A stretch of DNA of 64,000 nucleotides from Bryoerythrophyllum caledonicum (GCA_963971425.1 OZ020519.1:946028-1010027); one strand, 5' to 3'. Counted from the first letter of the stretch, positions 1 through 12,222 are shown. Numbers and translations are program-made. The notes: generated by a model not told the origin, from the sequence alone.

Positions 1-1
1 C

Positions 2-1001
2 AAGGGCAGCATAATGGAGTATAACTTCCCCGCGTCGCCAGCATCGGATAAGGTTCTTCGTGGCTGGATTGACAAGGCAACGTTCTGGGCTGGGGTAAGA
101 TCCAATCTTTCTTGACATTCACATCTTTTTTGTATGATTGTTCTATGATCATTTCCAAACTATGTGGATTTCGTTTTACAGCTAGAAGAAGAGTATGAGA
201 AGCTCTACGCAAAGATTCTCCTTGAGGACAACATTGTCCTTAAGACTGAAGGGCTTCCAAATCCCATCCCCTCCATTGGAAAATGGATTGAGGCAAAGAG
301 CATGACGTTGTGGACTAAAGTGTTTTCTACTCACATCGGAAAGGAAGGCTCCTACACGAAGAACGAGGAGTTTATGGCGCATGACAATTGCGAGAAGGTC
401 CTGAAGGGAGCAGTGATGCGATATTTTTGGAGAGTGCTCGTAGCCCATGGAGCCTTGTTAGTCGGAGATCTACCCATCGGTTTCACAAAGTGGATAGATA
501 CTTCTACTCCCGAGTGTATCTTCACAGATCTATACTTAGAGGCGTCGGTTTTTTGTGTACCACGTCCTCCAATGCCCGTGGTACTTGGAGATGCGGGAGG
601 TGAATCCCACCCCTGGAGACGAGGTTCAGCTACAAGTGGCCTGCAAATCCATTGCGGTCCCTCCTATTTCCAGCAGCATACTTCCCTTGTTGGCAGCTCC
701 GTTGGCAGTGTCTGAGGAGCAATTCGAGAAGGCCAAAGCCAAGGCTGTTGAGAAAGCGGCTACGATAGTAATTAAGGAACATGAGAGGGAGGCTGCTAGG
801 CTAGAGAAGGAGAGTTCAAAGAAAGAGAAGAAAGAGACGAAGGAGAGGTACAGGGAGTTTGCGGCATTGGTGGCGAAGGAGGGGCCTCAAAAGTTGTTTA
901 CTCAACTAGGGAGATTTGGAGGATTTGTAGTCCCTCCAGCGGTGACATTGACGATAGGCATTTCACCCTCAACTAGCAGCCGACCTTCTACCTGTCCCAT
1001 C
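2..1001 (+). pseudogene. Unrecognised spliced plant gene, 5'-truncated, one apparent frame break
   Basis: Reading from base 2, an open frame (K-G-S-I-M-E-Y-N...) runs to base 94 and is followed by a good donor (GTAAGA) and an 87-bp intron ending TTTTACAG at 181. The frame resumes at 182 with LEEEYEKLYAKI and stays open to about 550. At a run of T (549-554) the sensible frame shifts by +1 and continues as YHVLQCPWYLEMREV, then a Glu/Lys/Ala-rich, probably coiled-coil stretch (about 700-870), up to a GTGAGT donor at 1,002. I do not recognise the family. The single shift in a homopolymer could be a true pseudogene lesion or a base-call error. Further exons to the right cannot be placed. It may belong to a transposable element, since everything else nearby does. 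Confidence 0.45.
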
Positions 1002-1118
1002 GTGAGTTATCTTCATTCATGTCAAAATCCCATTCTTTTCACGTATGTCTATCAAAAAACATCGTATGTCATGTTGCGTAATGAGAAGATTTTGTTCTAT
1101 CTACGATTAAATATATGA

Positions 1119-2690
1119 TTAATTATAAATATCCTTTGTAACCAAGTTGCATGTCTTCTGAGTTTACATGCTTTGTATCTTAGGCATTGCTTTTTTTTAA
1201 ACAACCGTAGTCGAAGAATTGGAATGTTTCAATTTAGAGTGGTTCATACACAACGGATATCTCCATGGTATCTATTTTTTATCCCCTAGGTATTACATGG
1301 ATATCATCAAGGTATTATAAGGGTATGAACTACATATCACATGGATACTGCCTGCCACCCTTAACCATATAAATTCGGTTTTTTCCATTGTATTTCCTAG
1401 TCTATTACCTTGTCGCAATACCCTGAACTCTAAATCCTCACCCGTAAGCGTCCCTTCCAATTTCAATTGAATTGTTGCAATCAATCCTAAACTACTCATA
1501 CTTCCATATGTCCAAGCCCATTGTCGTCGTAAATTTCTGTTTATTTTTCATATGTCAACACAGTTTAAATAGAACCCACGGCCATAGGCGACCCTTTCCA
1601 AATTCATCAAAAAACACTACCAAAAAAATTTCAAAAATTCAGTGCTCTACGCTCGCCACTCGCTGCTCACAAGATAACAATCCTGCATCTCATACAAGTT
1701 TAGAAGATCCTACCGCTACATTCTCAAAATGCCATCTTCGCAATTTTTTTATCAATGGAGTAGAAACTCTTCTAAAATGCCTTGGTCCTTTAGAAGTTAA
1801 AGATACTCTCAGAATGTGAGACTTACTATTCAAATGCTAATCACTTTTTCCTACCAAATATAATAAAATATTTATATATGACATACTTCATCCACAATAT
1901 TCAGTAGTTGAATAAATCTTCACCTTTGTGATGAAGATTGCTATTTTGCGTGCCCAGTTTTGCGAGCGGTGAGCGGTGAGCCTACGTTTGTGAGTGTAGA
2001 GTGCAAAAATTGAGGTATTAATGAAAAATGGACTGAAGATAATAAATGCATAGGCGGTTTTTAAGAAGAAAACTTGTTAATTCTATAATTGAATGGACCT
2101 ATAACCGTGCTGAAGGTTCAATATACTACAAGTAAGGAAGGTATATTATTGACAGTACATGAAACCAAGGAGTTGCTTTTCTTAGAGGAAGTGACCTATA
2201 ACCGTTGAATCTAATATCTCCAATGAAGGAAAAATAGGACCTCCTTGGGTCAAAAGGTAAGGGCAAGAATAGCCATGAAGAGGAATAGTGGGAGAAGGGA
2301 GGAAGTTGCGAGAAAGTAAGAGAAGGTCAGGATTTAGGGATACTTGGCAAGAGAGAGAAGTGGAGAATTTAAGACCAAGGTTTAGGATCACTAAGTGGGA
2401 GAGTTTATAAAAATTTGCTGTAAAAGACTGTAGGTTTTCTACAAATTTACGTAATTTGAAGAGAGTAGTAAAGAGGAGCAATGGCAATGTGTGCGTTTAG
2501 ATTCCTTTCATCAAATTGCAAATTTGGTCTAATTTTTGATTGAGAGTCACCTTCCCTTCCTTCTTTCCCTCAAATATAGAGTATGTGATGGACAACATGT
2601 ACGGACTATGGAGGTGGCCCTTTAAGTCTCACCTCTTGTTCATGGATTTAGAAGGCCGCAGACTGTAGTACAAAGCCAAAATATATTTGT
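1119..2690. other. AT-rich intergenic DNA, no gene seen
   Basis: About 1.6 kb of AT-rich sequence with only short open frames in both directions. Some short words recur in direct or inverted order (CCTATAACCGT at about 2,098 and 2,190; GC-richer patches near 1,650 and 1,970 that are partly complementary). None makes a convincing terminal inverted repeat. It may hold the downstream flank of the left gene and the 3' flank of the minus-strand transposase. Confidence 0.5.
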
Positions 2691-2698
2691 AATATCTA

Positions 2699-5600
2699 TG
2701 CACCGTAGTATTTAACGAGCAAAATCTGTAGAACTCGTTTAATCTCATTCCAGTTGAAACTAGGAGCGTGAATAAAGACATCTACCTCAAAATCAAATCT
2801 ACACACTACATTGAAGATGTAATAAAGGTGCTTACAATATGTCCAAGCACCGCGTTTGCCGAGTGACTTTGCTGACATCTCCTTAAAGGATTCGCAATCG
2901 CAGCTTGGAAACTGGCCAATCGTCAACAAATATCTAGAAACCTTGGAAATGCTTGAAGACTCGAGGGTCACAATGGCACCTAGAGCTGGAGGTGGGACCA
3001 TTAGAATATCACAGATCTTTCCAACCACCGAGAGCGCTGAGGCACAGTTGTTATGGTGTTTAGTAGTAGGGGTAGACGGGTTTCTACGAATGTTTTAACG
3101 AAATCTCTTTGTAGGGTGCTCTGTAGGATTTAGAGGAGTAGGATAATCGTCCAGGTTCACAGAGACGCCATCTACAAACAACCGTCGTAGGGACAGCTCC
3201 ATGCGCTCCAGAAGACGGAAGCCAGCATTTTCGAGGGCAAGAATCTCCTTTCTGCTCAAGTTTGTTCCCATCTTCAGTGGCCAAAAGTCAAGGAGAGGTG
3301 GTTTAGAAACCACCCACTTGCGCTTAGTGCCTTTGACACAACGCTCAATGTCGTCGTTGCAGTAGAAGAATTGCATTCTCTCCAATCTATTTTTTTTGTA
3401 GCTGTCCATCATCCCCGTGTATGTTGGAGCAGCCGTTTTTCTCCCATCCTACACAATCTTAGCCACACACTTCTTCTTTGTTACAACTTTTTGGGCAAAG
3501 CAAGCTTTACTAGATATCTTGGAAAGCCTAGCTATGTGTCATTGCTTCTCATCGCAGACAGTCTCTTGAACATATTTGACGTATTGGACCCGAGGTGAAG
3601 TAGCCACTGAGTGGGGGGGAAGATCTTCGGCCACAATAGGACGAGGATCAAATCGTGGTTTGGGATCTTCACTTGTTAGGTCTACAATTCTTGCATCAAG
3701 AGGACGAGCCTTTACCCTTGGGCGGGAGACGTTGATCTTATCAGGGCGATGTGAATGAAATTCAGAACCAAGAAGAAGATCAGCTTTTATCTTCAAAGAC
3801 ATAAAAACTTCTTCACCTTCCAAGTGGGGATCGCGTGTACAAAATTCATCTATACTAGACATATTGGCTAGTGCGGCATGAAGGACCTTTGAATTTCCTA
3901 AACGTTGGGCAGTGCGCTGAGCAATACGCATACAAAGTTCCTCTTTTCTAGGCCCGGTACCCGGCTTCTCACCCTTCAGAAACTGGTAGTATGCAACAAC
4001 GTGCATAAATGCACGGACCATGTCATCGACAGCTGCAACGTAGAGATCATTCCCTCTTTTTCCAGACTGTTGCAGCCACTTGTTATCTATGGATTCGGCC
4101 AAATTACACGAGGGCATCTCAGCGAGCTCTGCTTTAGAAAGATTCTGCACATAAAACAGTTAGGTTAATATTTCGTTCGACGTGTGAGGCAGAGAAATGA
4201 ATGGAGGACAAGAAGGACTTCTAGTAGAAGTACAAGATTGAAAGATGATTAAAGGAGGGGCCTTCGTAAGTGCTGCCGATGTCGGCCTAGCCTGAGGAGT
4301 AACTTCGGGGTGAAATTCAGTGCAACAATACAGGGATGTCCATGACAAGTACCAAAGAGAGCAAGTGCCATCAGTTCGCAAATCGATAATGCACATGAAC
4401 CAAAAATTCATATCCAATTCAGGCGATGGCAAGTAGGGGTGCCGATGTTGGCATTACAATGCATGTGAATAAGAGATGTGAAATATCTGAGCACAATTAG
4501 AAAGCACAAAATGATAGGACTTACAAGCTGCATGAAGCCTCCCCATTGTCGGTAATGGAAATGCCAGAAAGCTAGCCATAACTCCAGTCTTGGTAGCGCT
4601 TCATCGGATGTTGCTCCGAACGACAACCACCACGCTCGGATTGCCAAATATTTGCTTTTTGCCACCTCCAACAAGATTGAGTTTTTGTACTATTTATAGA
4701 GGCGGCGATATTGATCTTACAAGTCAACTCTTATATCTGCCTTGGTGTGCTTCTCAAGGGACTATGTCCAGTGAAAAAGGCCGGTTCTCTCATGGTTGTC
4801 CATAGGGACAGATGGGTCTCCAGTACCGTATACGATACGAACCGCGTTCTAATTAGCGTGCGCGTTGTCGGCCATGAAACCTTTGAAATTTGGATTGCAA
4901 ATGTCGTGTTTAACGGAAACAACGTTCCAATTCCTCCAGAACACTTGTTGGGCTGCCACATCCTCTGATTGCATATCGCAAATGGCAATAGTCATAACTC
5001 GACAATATGTGGAGTCATACACATGACAAGCCATTGTTGTCTAGGACTTCACACGTTTCACATGGTCAAACATCATCCATGAGTCCTCCAAGTCACCTCC
5101 AAGTTGCATCCGCCTAACTAAGTCAACTCTACTACCAGGGCCCACCTCGGCCATCTTGAATATAAAGACCTTGTCAGAGTCGGTTCCCTGACCAGAAAAT
5201 TGGTTCTCCTGGATGAATGCCCAACTACTCGACCCTCTAAGTTTAGTGATGCTATCCATGACACCAAAACGACGTAGGTATCGAAAATTGGTAACCTCAT
5301 TTTGAATATTTGGGGAGGATACGTGCTTGAACTTGTCCAAGACGGGGATTAGCTCCTCAAATCCAAAATGCTTTTGAGGAACACCTTCTGGGCATAATAG
5401 CAATTCTCCTAGGTACTCCTTGCTAGCCTCAAGGACGATTGAGGAGTTGGTCGCAAATGGAGTCCTCTCCACCTGCTTAGCAATTAGTGACCGGAATTTT
5501 GCGGAGGACTCTCTATAGTTCTCCTTCTTCACAGCATGACTTTGTATTCGAAGATGCACACATGCACGTCTCATGTGGCTTTCAACATGTACGTTATAGA

Positions 5601-6200
5601 TCTTAGCCGAGCAACTTTCAATGCATGAGGGTGGAACCTAGCAGATAGCGCAAACGACGGTAGAATGAAGAGGTGGGTCAGAACCTGGATGAAATGAAGT
5701 TGAGGTAGTATCCTCCCACTCAGTTTCATTTGTTGGTGAGGTCCGGTTCAAACACTTCAGGTAGTCACATGAATCATTTGTGCACTGGAGGTGGCCCAAA
5801 CAGGCAGACATCCTAAATGTGTGGTGGAACTCCGATTTGATGTGCGATGTGACAGTTCGAGTCCACGCATGGCCGTCGTCTCGCTTATCCATTCCATAAA
5901 GTTGCCCAGCCTTGGATGACGGTGGGTACTTCCACATCAGCCGAAGTTTGAAAATAACATCGCCATTGAATTCAGGGGGAAGAAAATCTACTTTCCGAAT
6001 TGATACTGAATTATAATCTAACTTGATGAGAGCTGACTTTGCACCCCGTCTGGCACCAAGAAGGCGGAGGCATCGGACAATACTGTCTACATGAGGAAGT
6101 GGGGTTTTTGAAGTGGTCGGACCAATACAAGGAGATGGGGAGGACTCAAGATTCTCAGAGGCGGACTTAAACTCGGGAAAACTACGAAGAGGGATTGCAG
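2699..6200 (-). pseudogene. MULE-type transposase pseudogene with C-terminal SWIM zinc finger
   Basis: Read right to left, the pieces are an N-terminal Cys-rich region (5.64-6.2 kb), a helical region (5.04-5.57 kb), the catalytic block with CHVYDSTYCRVMTIAICDMQSED (given here only as landmark) and FKGFMADNAHAN (4.85-5.03 kb), and a region ending in a W-rich LAFWHFHYRQWGGFM segment before a GTAAGT donor (4.53-4.67 kb). After that come a basic linker (3.54-4.15 kb, opened by a GTGCAG acceptor), a TKRKWV/MGTNL block (3.1-3.4 kb) and a SWIM finger with C-D-C (about 2,894-2,902) and C-K-H (about 2,828-2,836). This order matches full-length Mutator-like transposases, which act in the nucleus as DDE enzymes. 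In-frame TAG codons interrupt it at 5,638, 5,041, about 4,849 and about 4,757. They fall where Gln or Trp is expected from the surrounding motif, so the copy is dead. Exon limits are approximate. Confidence 0.7.
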
Positions 6201-6410
6201 GGAGGCATTCACGGTCAGAGTTGTCATTATGGATGAAGAGATATCATCAGGAGGCTCAAGTTTTACCTTCTACAGCAGCGGAGTAACAACCGTTCTAGTG
6301 GTTGATCGTCTTGGTGTTAACATGTCCGCGGACACGTTGGAGGGACGGTCTTTGGTTCCATACACTCTATAATTCCCCGGCTGCAATTTCCAGTAGTCTG
6401 GGCAACGTTT

Positions 6411-6563
6411 GTGTTCGCATGCTGTGACATCTTGCACGCGAACATGGCGGATGAGCTTCGCAAGTTGTGGGTCAAGGATGGGTCGACTGTGTTGCCACTG
6501 GAGAGTCTTAGGTTTGAGCATGTTCTCCTCTTGCGTGAGAATATCTCTTTGGGCTATGCTCTA
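6411..6563 (+). pseudogene. 5' part of an ORF split by element A
   Basis: The plus frame is open through HANMADELRKLWVKDG and SLGYAL up to the CTA codon that forms the end of the target duplication. Removing element A and one copy of CTCTA joins this frame, without a shift, to the open frame at 39,179-39,691 (GSVEAMDVWP...). Together they give about 221 open codons from 6,411, with no in-frame stop for a further 20 codons upstream. The start is not clear. I do not recognise the product. The minus strand is also open here, so coding is likely but not certain. Confidence 0.4.
6559..6563. repeat. Target-site duplication of element A, left copy (CTCTA)
   Basis: CTCTA directly precedes TGTGAGCC at 6,564. 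The same five bases directly follow GGCTCACA at 39,173. Five-base duplications are usual for Ty3/gypsy integrase. Confidence 0.93.
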
Positions 6564-9500
6564 TGTGAGCCAAATAAACCGCCCCTAAAGGGTGGCATAC
6601 CTTGAACACAAGATCCTAATACGGGGCCTAGTTACTTGTGTAACCAATCCTCGGCCCATTCATACACAACTTATACAAGCATGGTGACACATCTCATGTT
6701 CACTTGGGTTCCTTGTGGTTACTTAGTGAGGTGGTGACTTGATCCCGCCTTCTAATTGAACCCACCTTTGAACAAGTGTAACTTTTGCTCTAGGGCTCTG
6801 AATGCAACGTTTCCAACTCTTATGGGTTCACTTCAGCATTCCAAACTAGATTAGACCCTTAATGATCAGTTTCAAGCTTAGGTGTGACCCTGGGACCAGT
6901 TGGCAGCAGACAGGCTTCCCTACTTCCTACAACGTCATAATCCTAATTATCTCCTCGACTCTAACTCCGATTCTTATGTTTGTTTTTTCTATTCCTGTTA
7001 GTTTTTTATGCTTAACATGATGGCAGCCTTCAATTAATCATTTGACTCGACCCTGGACCTCACAGCCAGCGACCAGCAGTGCACCTTCAACATACATGTT
7101 TTACTCAAAAGTTGTAGCCAAACATTCACATGCACGCCCATATACTTCACATGATTAACCCCACCTTAACACTAAGCTACTCATGAGCATCCAACTGCGT
7201 TCTCTTATTCTTATAGAGTGATCACCTAGTTAAATGGAGTTGACTGTAATCCTAATTCTAGTGAAATTTTGACAGCGCTTCCGCGTGACGTGTGTGAATA
7301 GAAAAATTAGGGTTTCCTTAAGCACAAGGAATTGACTATTAGCCGGGGAAGGGAGGGGCTCCCTGATTCGATTCAATTCACACTCCTTCCTTCAGTTTGC
7401 TTGTCCTCTTCTTCGCGTGCTGGTCCTCTTCTTCGTGATCTCGTCCTCATCGTGTGCTGGTCCTCTTCTTCGTGATCTCGTCCTCTTCTTCGCTGGTCTT
7501 CTTCTTCGTGTGTTGGTCCCCTTCTTCGTGATAGCCTCCTCTTCGTGTGCTGGTCCTCTTCTTCGTGATCGCGTCCTCTTTTTCGCTGGTCCTCTTCTTC
7601 GTGATCTCGTCCTCTTCTTCGCTGGTCCTCTTCTTCGTGATAGCCTCCTTTTCGTGTGCTGGTCCTCTTCTTCGTTATCGCGTCTTCTTCTTCGTGATCT
7701 CGTCCTCTTCTTCGCTGGTCCTCTTTTTCGTGTGCTGGTCCTCTTCGTGTGCTCGTCATCTTCTTCGTGATCGCGTCCTCTTCTTCGCTGGTCCTCTTCT
7801 TCGTGTTAGCCTCCTCTTCGTGTGCTGGTCCTCTTCTTCGTGATAGCCTCCTCTTCGTGTGTTGGTCCTCTTCTTCGTGATCTCGTCCTCTTCGTGATGT
7901 CGTCCTCTTCGTGTGCTGGTCCTCTTCTTTGTGACCGCGTCCTCTTCTTCGCTGGTCCTCTTCTTCGTGTGCTGGTCCCCTTCTTCGTGATAGCCTCCTC
8001 TTCGTGTGCTGGTCCTCTTCTTCGTGATCTTGTCCTCTTCTTCGCTGGTCCTCTTCTTCGTGTGCTGGTCCTCTTCTTCGTGATAGCCTCCTCTTCGTGT
8101 GCTGGTCCTCTTCTTCGTGATCTCGTCCTCTTCTTCGCTGGTCCTCTTCTTCGTGATAGCCTCCTTTTCGTGTGTTGGTCCTCTTCTTCGTGATCTCGTC
8201 CTCTTCGTGTTGTCGTCCTCTTCGTGTGTTGGTCCTCGTCTTCGTGATCGCGTCCTCTTCTTCGTTGGTCCTCTTCTTCGTGTGCTGGTCCTCTTCTTCG
8301 TGATAGCCTCCTCTTCGTGTGCTGGTCCTCTTCTTCGTGATCTCGTCCTCTTCTTCGCTGGTCCTCTTGTTCGTGTGCTGGTCCTCTTCTTCGTGATAGC
8401 CTCCTCTTCGTGTGCTGGTCCTCTTCTTCGTGATCTCGTCCTCTTCTTCGCTGGTCCTCTTCTTCGTGATAGCCTCCTTTTCGTGTGTTGGTCCTCTTCT
8501 TCGTGATCGCGTCCTCTTCTTCGTGATCTCGTCCTCTTCTTCGATGGTCCTCTTCTCCGTGTGCTGGTCCTCTTCGTGTGCTGGTCATCTTCTTAGTGAT
8601 CGCATCCTCTTCTTTGCTGGTCCTCTTCTTCGTGTTAGCCTCCTCTTCGTGTGCTGGTCCTCTTCTTCGTGATAGCCTCCTCTTGGTGTGTTGGTCCTCT
8701 TCTTCGTGATCTCGTCCTCTTCGTGATCTCGTCCTCTTCGTGTTCTGGTCCTCGTCTTTGAGATCGCTTCCTCTTCTTCGCTGGTCCTCTTCTTCGTGTG
8801 CTGGTCCTCTTCTTCGTGTGCTGGTCCTCTTCTTCGTGATAGACTCCTCTTCGTGTGCTGGTCCTCTTCTTCGTGATAGCCTCCTCTTCGTGTGTTGGTC
8901 CTCTTCTTCGTGATCTCGTCCTCTCCGTGTGCTGGTCCTCTTCTTCGTGATCGCGTCCTCTTCTTCGCTGGTCCTCTTCTTCGCTTCCGGTCAGCTCATG
9001 TCCTCACCTAATTCGCACTTCCAGTGGCCGGGGCTTCCGGCTCTCATTCCTCAGTTCCTCTTCCTGCACATTCTCTCCAGACCCCCTCTTCCCTCTTTTC
9101 CTACGCGCCCTCTAACCGAATGCCATCGCTCCAGGGAGTAACCCCCCAGCCTTCGTTCTCCTCGAGTTCCCAAAAAAAAGTTCCCCACCGCCTTTTGCCT
9201 TCTTTCATTAATGGCTTACTCCTTACAAAACGTATTAAACCTATATCTATTAATTCCGTGCCACCCTTGCATTTAACAAGAGTGGGTGTCCCACTAATCA
9301 AGGAATATCTAAATCTAAACATTGACTCCATGCCACATGGGTGTGCATGATCTCAATAAGTGAGCTATTAGCTAATTTCCAAAGGTGCTAAATCTAATTT
9401 AATCTACCTAAATTGAATTCCCCTTGCTTGGGGTTAGGATTAAGTTACCAAGTGATGGTGAGGGCGTTTCCCACTTCTTTTGGACCCCTTTCTTCTTTTT

Positions 9501-9859
9501 TCTACTTCTCCTCATCATCATTCTTCTTCTTCTCCTAATTTTTTCCCGTGGTTTCCCCCACCACTTTACTTTCTTTCTTTTCTATTGTTTTTGTTTTTGT
9601 TTTCTCTTTCCATCTCTAGTCTTCTCTTCATTTTTCCTTCCCTAATTATTATTATTATTTTTTTGGTTAACTTAATAAAACCCGTGGTCGCCATAGAGTG
9701 GCTCCTATTTAAAAAATTAGTGAATGGAAAGGCCATTTAGCCATATTGATCAAAAATCATGGGTTAATCTTATTGGATTACCCACTTCAAGTACTAGTTG
9801 AACCTAACACAATTGATGTGCGGTCCATTCATCGTTGGGAGCCGTTTTGGCGGCTCACA
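6564..9859 (-). repeat. Element A 3' LTR (3,296 bp)
   Basis: Bounded by TGTGAGCC and GGCTCACA, an 8-bp perfect inverted terminal repeat. Its outer parts (6,564-7,402 and 8,985-9,859) are near-identical to 21,885-22,724 and 38,299-39,173. The centre is a 1.58-kb minisatellite. The right third holds an AT/pyrimidine-rich stretch (9,470-9,660). The numerous plus-strand hydrophobic frames in it are composition artefacts. Confidence 0.93.
7403..8984. repeat. LTR-internal minisatellite, short version (1.58 kb)
   Basis: A continuous run of variants of GGTCCTCTTCTTCGTG linked by short tails (ATCTC, ATAGCC, ATCGC, TGCT, CT), giving sub-units of roughly 15-24 bp in mixed order. The minus strand is purine-rich (GAAGAAGAGGACC). 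Both ends match the ends of the 15.6-kb version in the other LTR; for example, the variant GTGATAGACTCC occurs near the right end of both. Confidence 0.95.
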
Positions 9860-10004
9860 CATGTCGGCCATCTGGGACAACTCGAAGAGGCAGAGAACCC
9901 AATCCTTGCGCATGGGCACACGGTCAAGTTCCATCTTTTCGTGTCCGAATGGACCGTGGTTGTAACCCCAATTTGGAGGTTCAATCGTGAAGGTTGTGAG
10001 CAAT
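9860..10004 (-). other. Element A short 3' untranslated region between pol and 3' LTR
   Basis: About 145 bp between the end of the pol frame and the LTR. Its LTR-proximal part (GTCGGCCATCTGGGACAACT on plus) resembles the equivalent part of element D (60,552-60,585), so the two elements are related. No purine run typical of a plus-strand primer is visible. Confidence 0.6.
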
Positions 10005-10961
10005 TCACACCTTGTACTCTTTGCATCGGTTGCCCGATGTTCGTGTGGGAAAATCCTCGCCGTTAAGGGTTTGGAGTTGAACGGAGTTGTTGGGGAAAAC
10101 CTCCTTCACAAGATATGGGCCCAACCATAGGGCATCGAACTTGCCAAGGAAATCCAGTCTCCTCGCATCTTGGAGGAGGACTAGCATGCCCGGCTGTAAC
10201 GACCGGGCCTTGTTTCGCTTGTCGAAGGCGATCTTCCTTCGACGTTAAATGGCTTCCATGTTCTGGGCGCTCCATCGGCGCTTTTTATCGAGCTCCTCCA
10301 ACCGTTCTAACCGATCGGCTAAGGACGTGGCCATGGACCATCGTTCGGTCACGGCCACTCGCAGAGAAGGGATCTCGAACTCTATTGGCAAAATGGCTTT
10401 AATACCAAATACCAACGAGAAGGGGGTAGCATGGGTGGTCACCTTGAAGGTAGTTTGGTAAGCCCATAATGAGGCCGGGAGCTTCACGTCCCAATCCCTC
10501 TTGGAATCGGTGACCGTCTTCCTCAAAATATTCATGAGGGTTTGGTTGACCCGCTCGGTGTCACCATTGGTTTGAGGATGATAAGGGGTGGTCTTACGAT
10601 GATTGATCTTGAACCGGGTGGTCATGGCTTCGATCATCTCGTTCAAAAAATGTTTCCCCCTATCACTAATGAGGATTTTGGGACAACCAAACCGAGTAAT
10701 GATTTGCTCGAACAAGAACTTGGCCGCATGATTCGCATCATTGGTTTTCACGGCTCGAGCCTCGGCCCACTTGGTGAGATATTCGGTTGCCACCACAATG
10801 TGCCTCATCCTACTAGAAGAGCTTGGATGCACCTCCCCTACGTAGTCAATGCCCCACTTCTCGAATGGGACCAAGGGCAAGGATACGCGTAGCGGCATGC
10901 TCATTCGAAAGGTCATTTCGGGCATACCGTTGACAAGCGTCGCATCGCTTGGTGTACTCAT
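10005..10961 (-). pseudogene. Element A integrase core and C-terminal domain, broken
   Basis: The integrase catalytic core has its D-D-35-E residues: D in WGIDYVG, D in ISDRGKHF, and E in NGDTERVNQ, with 35 residues between the last two. The core is followed by the helical LERLEEL region and a C-terminal domain (FDALWLGPYLVKEVFP) without a chromodomain. Integrase inserts the cDNA into the chromosome. The frame is cut by TAA at about 10,242, where element D has a Gln codon in the same context (RRRK follows). A frameshift separates it from the zinc-finger part to the right, since the two frames overlap around 10,846-10,961. Not functional as it stands. Confidence 0.85.
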
Positions 10962-12222
10962 GGGCGTCTTGGAATAATGTGGGCCAATAGTAACCTGCGC
11001 GAAGGATTTTTTGGGCCGTCAAGGTCCCAGAGAAGTGTCCGCCACACGCACTGTCATGGCAGGGTGAGAGGATCGTGGGGATTTCCACGGACGTCATACA
11101 TCGACGTAGCAAGCCGTCAACCCCCCGACGGTACAATTTGCCCCCTACTATGGTAAAGTGGCGGCTATGGAGGCGAACCTTCCGACGCTTGTTTTTGGAC
11201 AATGAATCCGGTAGAAGGTGGGTGGTTAGAAATTCGGCCACCAAATTGTACCATGAAGTAATGGAGGATACTTTGAATAAGTCCTCGTCTATCAAGGCCT
11301 CATCAATGGGGACTACACCGGGTTCCTCTGAGAGGCGCGAGAGATGATCCGCTTGAAGGTGCATCCGCCCCGGGCGGTATTCCACCGTGTAGTCAAACTC
11401 CTCTAAAAGTAAGACCCACCTTGCTAAACGACCACTCAAGTCCGCCTTGATGACAAGGTACTTGATGGCCATGTGGTCCACGTAGAACACTACAGGGTTG
11501 AGTAACAAGTAGTGGCGAAATGTTTTGACCGAAAAGACCATTGCCAAGCACTCACGTTCGGTGGTGGTATAGTTCTTTTCGGCGGGGTTTAATTGCCTAC
11601 TTGCGAAGGCAATGGGGTGGTCCTTGCCATTAAGGCCCACCGGTTGGCACAATGTGCTCCCTATAGCCACCGCCGAGGCGCCGCAAAAGATGTGGAAAGG
11701 CAATTCCCAATTCGGGGGTCTCAAAACCGGGTAGGTAATTAATTCCTCCTTCAAGACATCGAAGGCCTCTTGGCAATGGGGAGTCCACTCGAATTTTACA
11801 TTCTTTTGGATAAGTCGAGTAATGGGCATGGACTTCGTGGCATAGTCATGGATAACCTCCCGATACCACCCTATGTGTCCTAGGGTTTTCTGTATCTCCT
11901 TGACATTTGTGGGGGGTTCTAACTCCACAATAACCTTCACCTTGTCGAGGTCCGGCTCCCTACCCTCCTTTGAGACCACGAATCCTAGTAAAACCCCCTT
12001 TTCTACGGCGAGAAAGATCTTCTCCGGGTTGAGAGTGATGCCGGTGCGCCTGCATCGTTCAAAGCTTTGCCTCACACATGCTAGGTGGTTGTCCTTCGTG
12101 GACTGGGTGCTAAAATCATCAATGAACACCGTCATTGACTTGTACAAGAGGTCTGAGAAGGCATAGGTCATGGCCCTCTGGAATGCGGAGGGGGCATTGC
12201 AAAGCCCAAAAGGCATGACCAA
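10846..12222 (-). pseudogene. Element A reverse transcriptase (C-terminal part), RNase H and integrase zinc finger
   Basis: 458 codons. The N-terminus continues RT motifs (VMPFGLCNAPSAFQ) with the catalytic FIDD at about residues 33-36 (near 12,120). Thumb and connection regions follow. RNase H starts near residue 178, but its first catalytic Asp is replaced: the motif reads FCGASAVAIG (codon GGC near 11,680) where related enzymes have DAS. TERECLA and YVDHMA are kept. The integrase HHCC finger follows (HDSACGGH ... CDACQ, about residues 398-445). The upstream boundary is a single TAG at 12,235, where TPWGTF would be expected. Confidence 0.88.

Larger units (their letters stand above)
6258..6563 (-). 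other. Open minus-strand segment upstream of the MULE transposase, possible 5' exon
   Basis: The minus strand is open from about 6,560 to 6,270 and reads as a plausible protein (RDILTQEENMLKPK..., CEHKRCPDYWKLQPGNY), ending just upstream of the transposase N-terminal region. It overlaps an open frame on the plus strand (6,411-6,563), and only one of the two is likely to be real. If it belongs to the transposase, element A inserted in or just before its first exon. The frame meets TAG exactly at the insertion point, which could be an acceptor AG. I cannot decide from sequence alone. Confidence 0.3.

Noticed and set aside
1560-2060. MITE with terminal inverted repeats
   Set aside because: Only about 20 bp are complementary, at roughly 70 percent. 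No target duplication or clear ends.
7403-8984. CRISPR-like array
   Set aside because: Units of 15-24 bp are contiguous variants with no unique spacers, and the setting is a plant LTR.
9424-9740. Phe/Leu-rich frames in the right part of the element A LTR (also 38,738-39,054)
   Set aside because: They lie in pyrimidine-rich LTR DNA, are repeated only because the LTR is, and have no homology to a protein family I know.
9860-9900. Polypurine tract of element A
   Set aside because: The sequence next to the 3' LTR on the coding strand is mixed, not a purine run.
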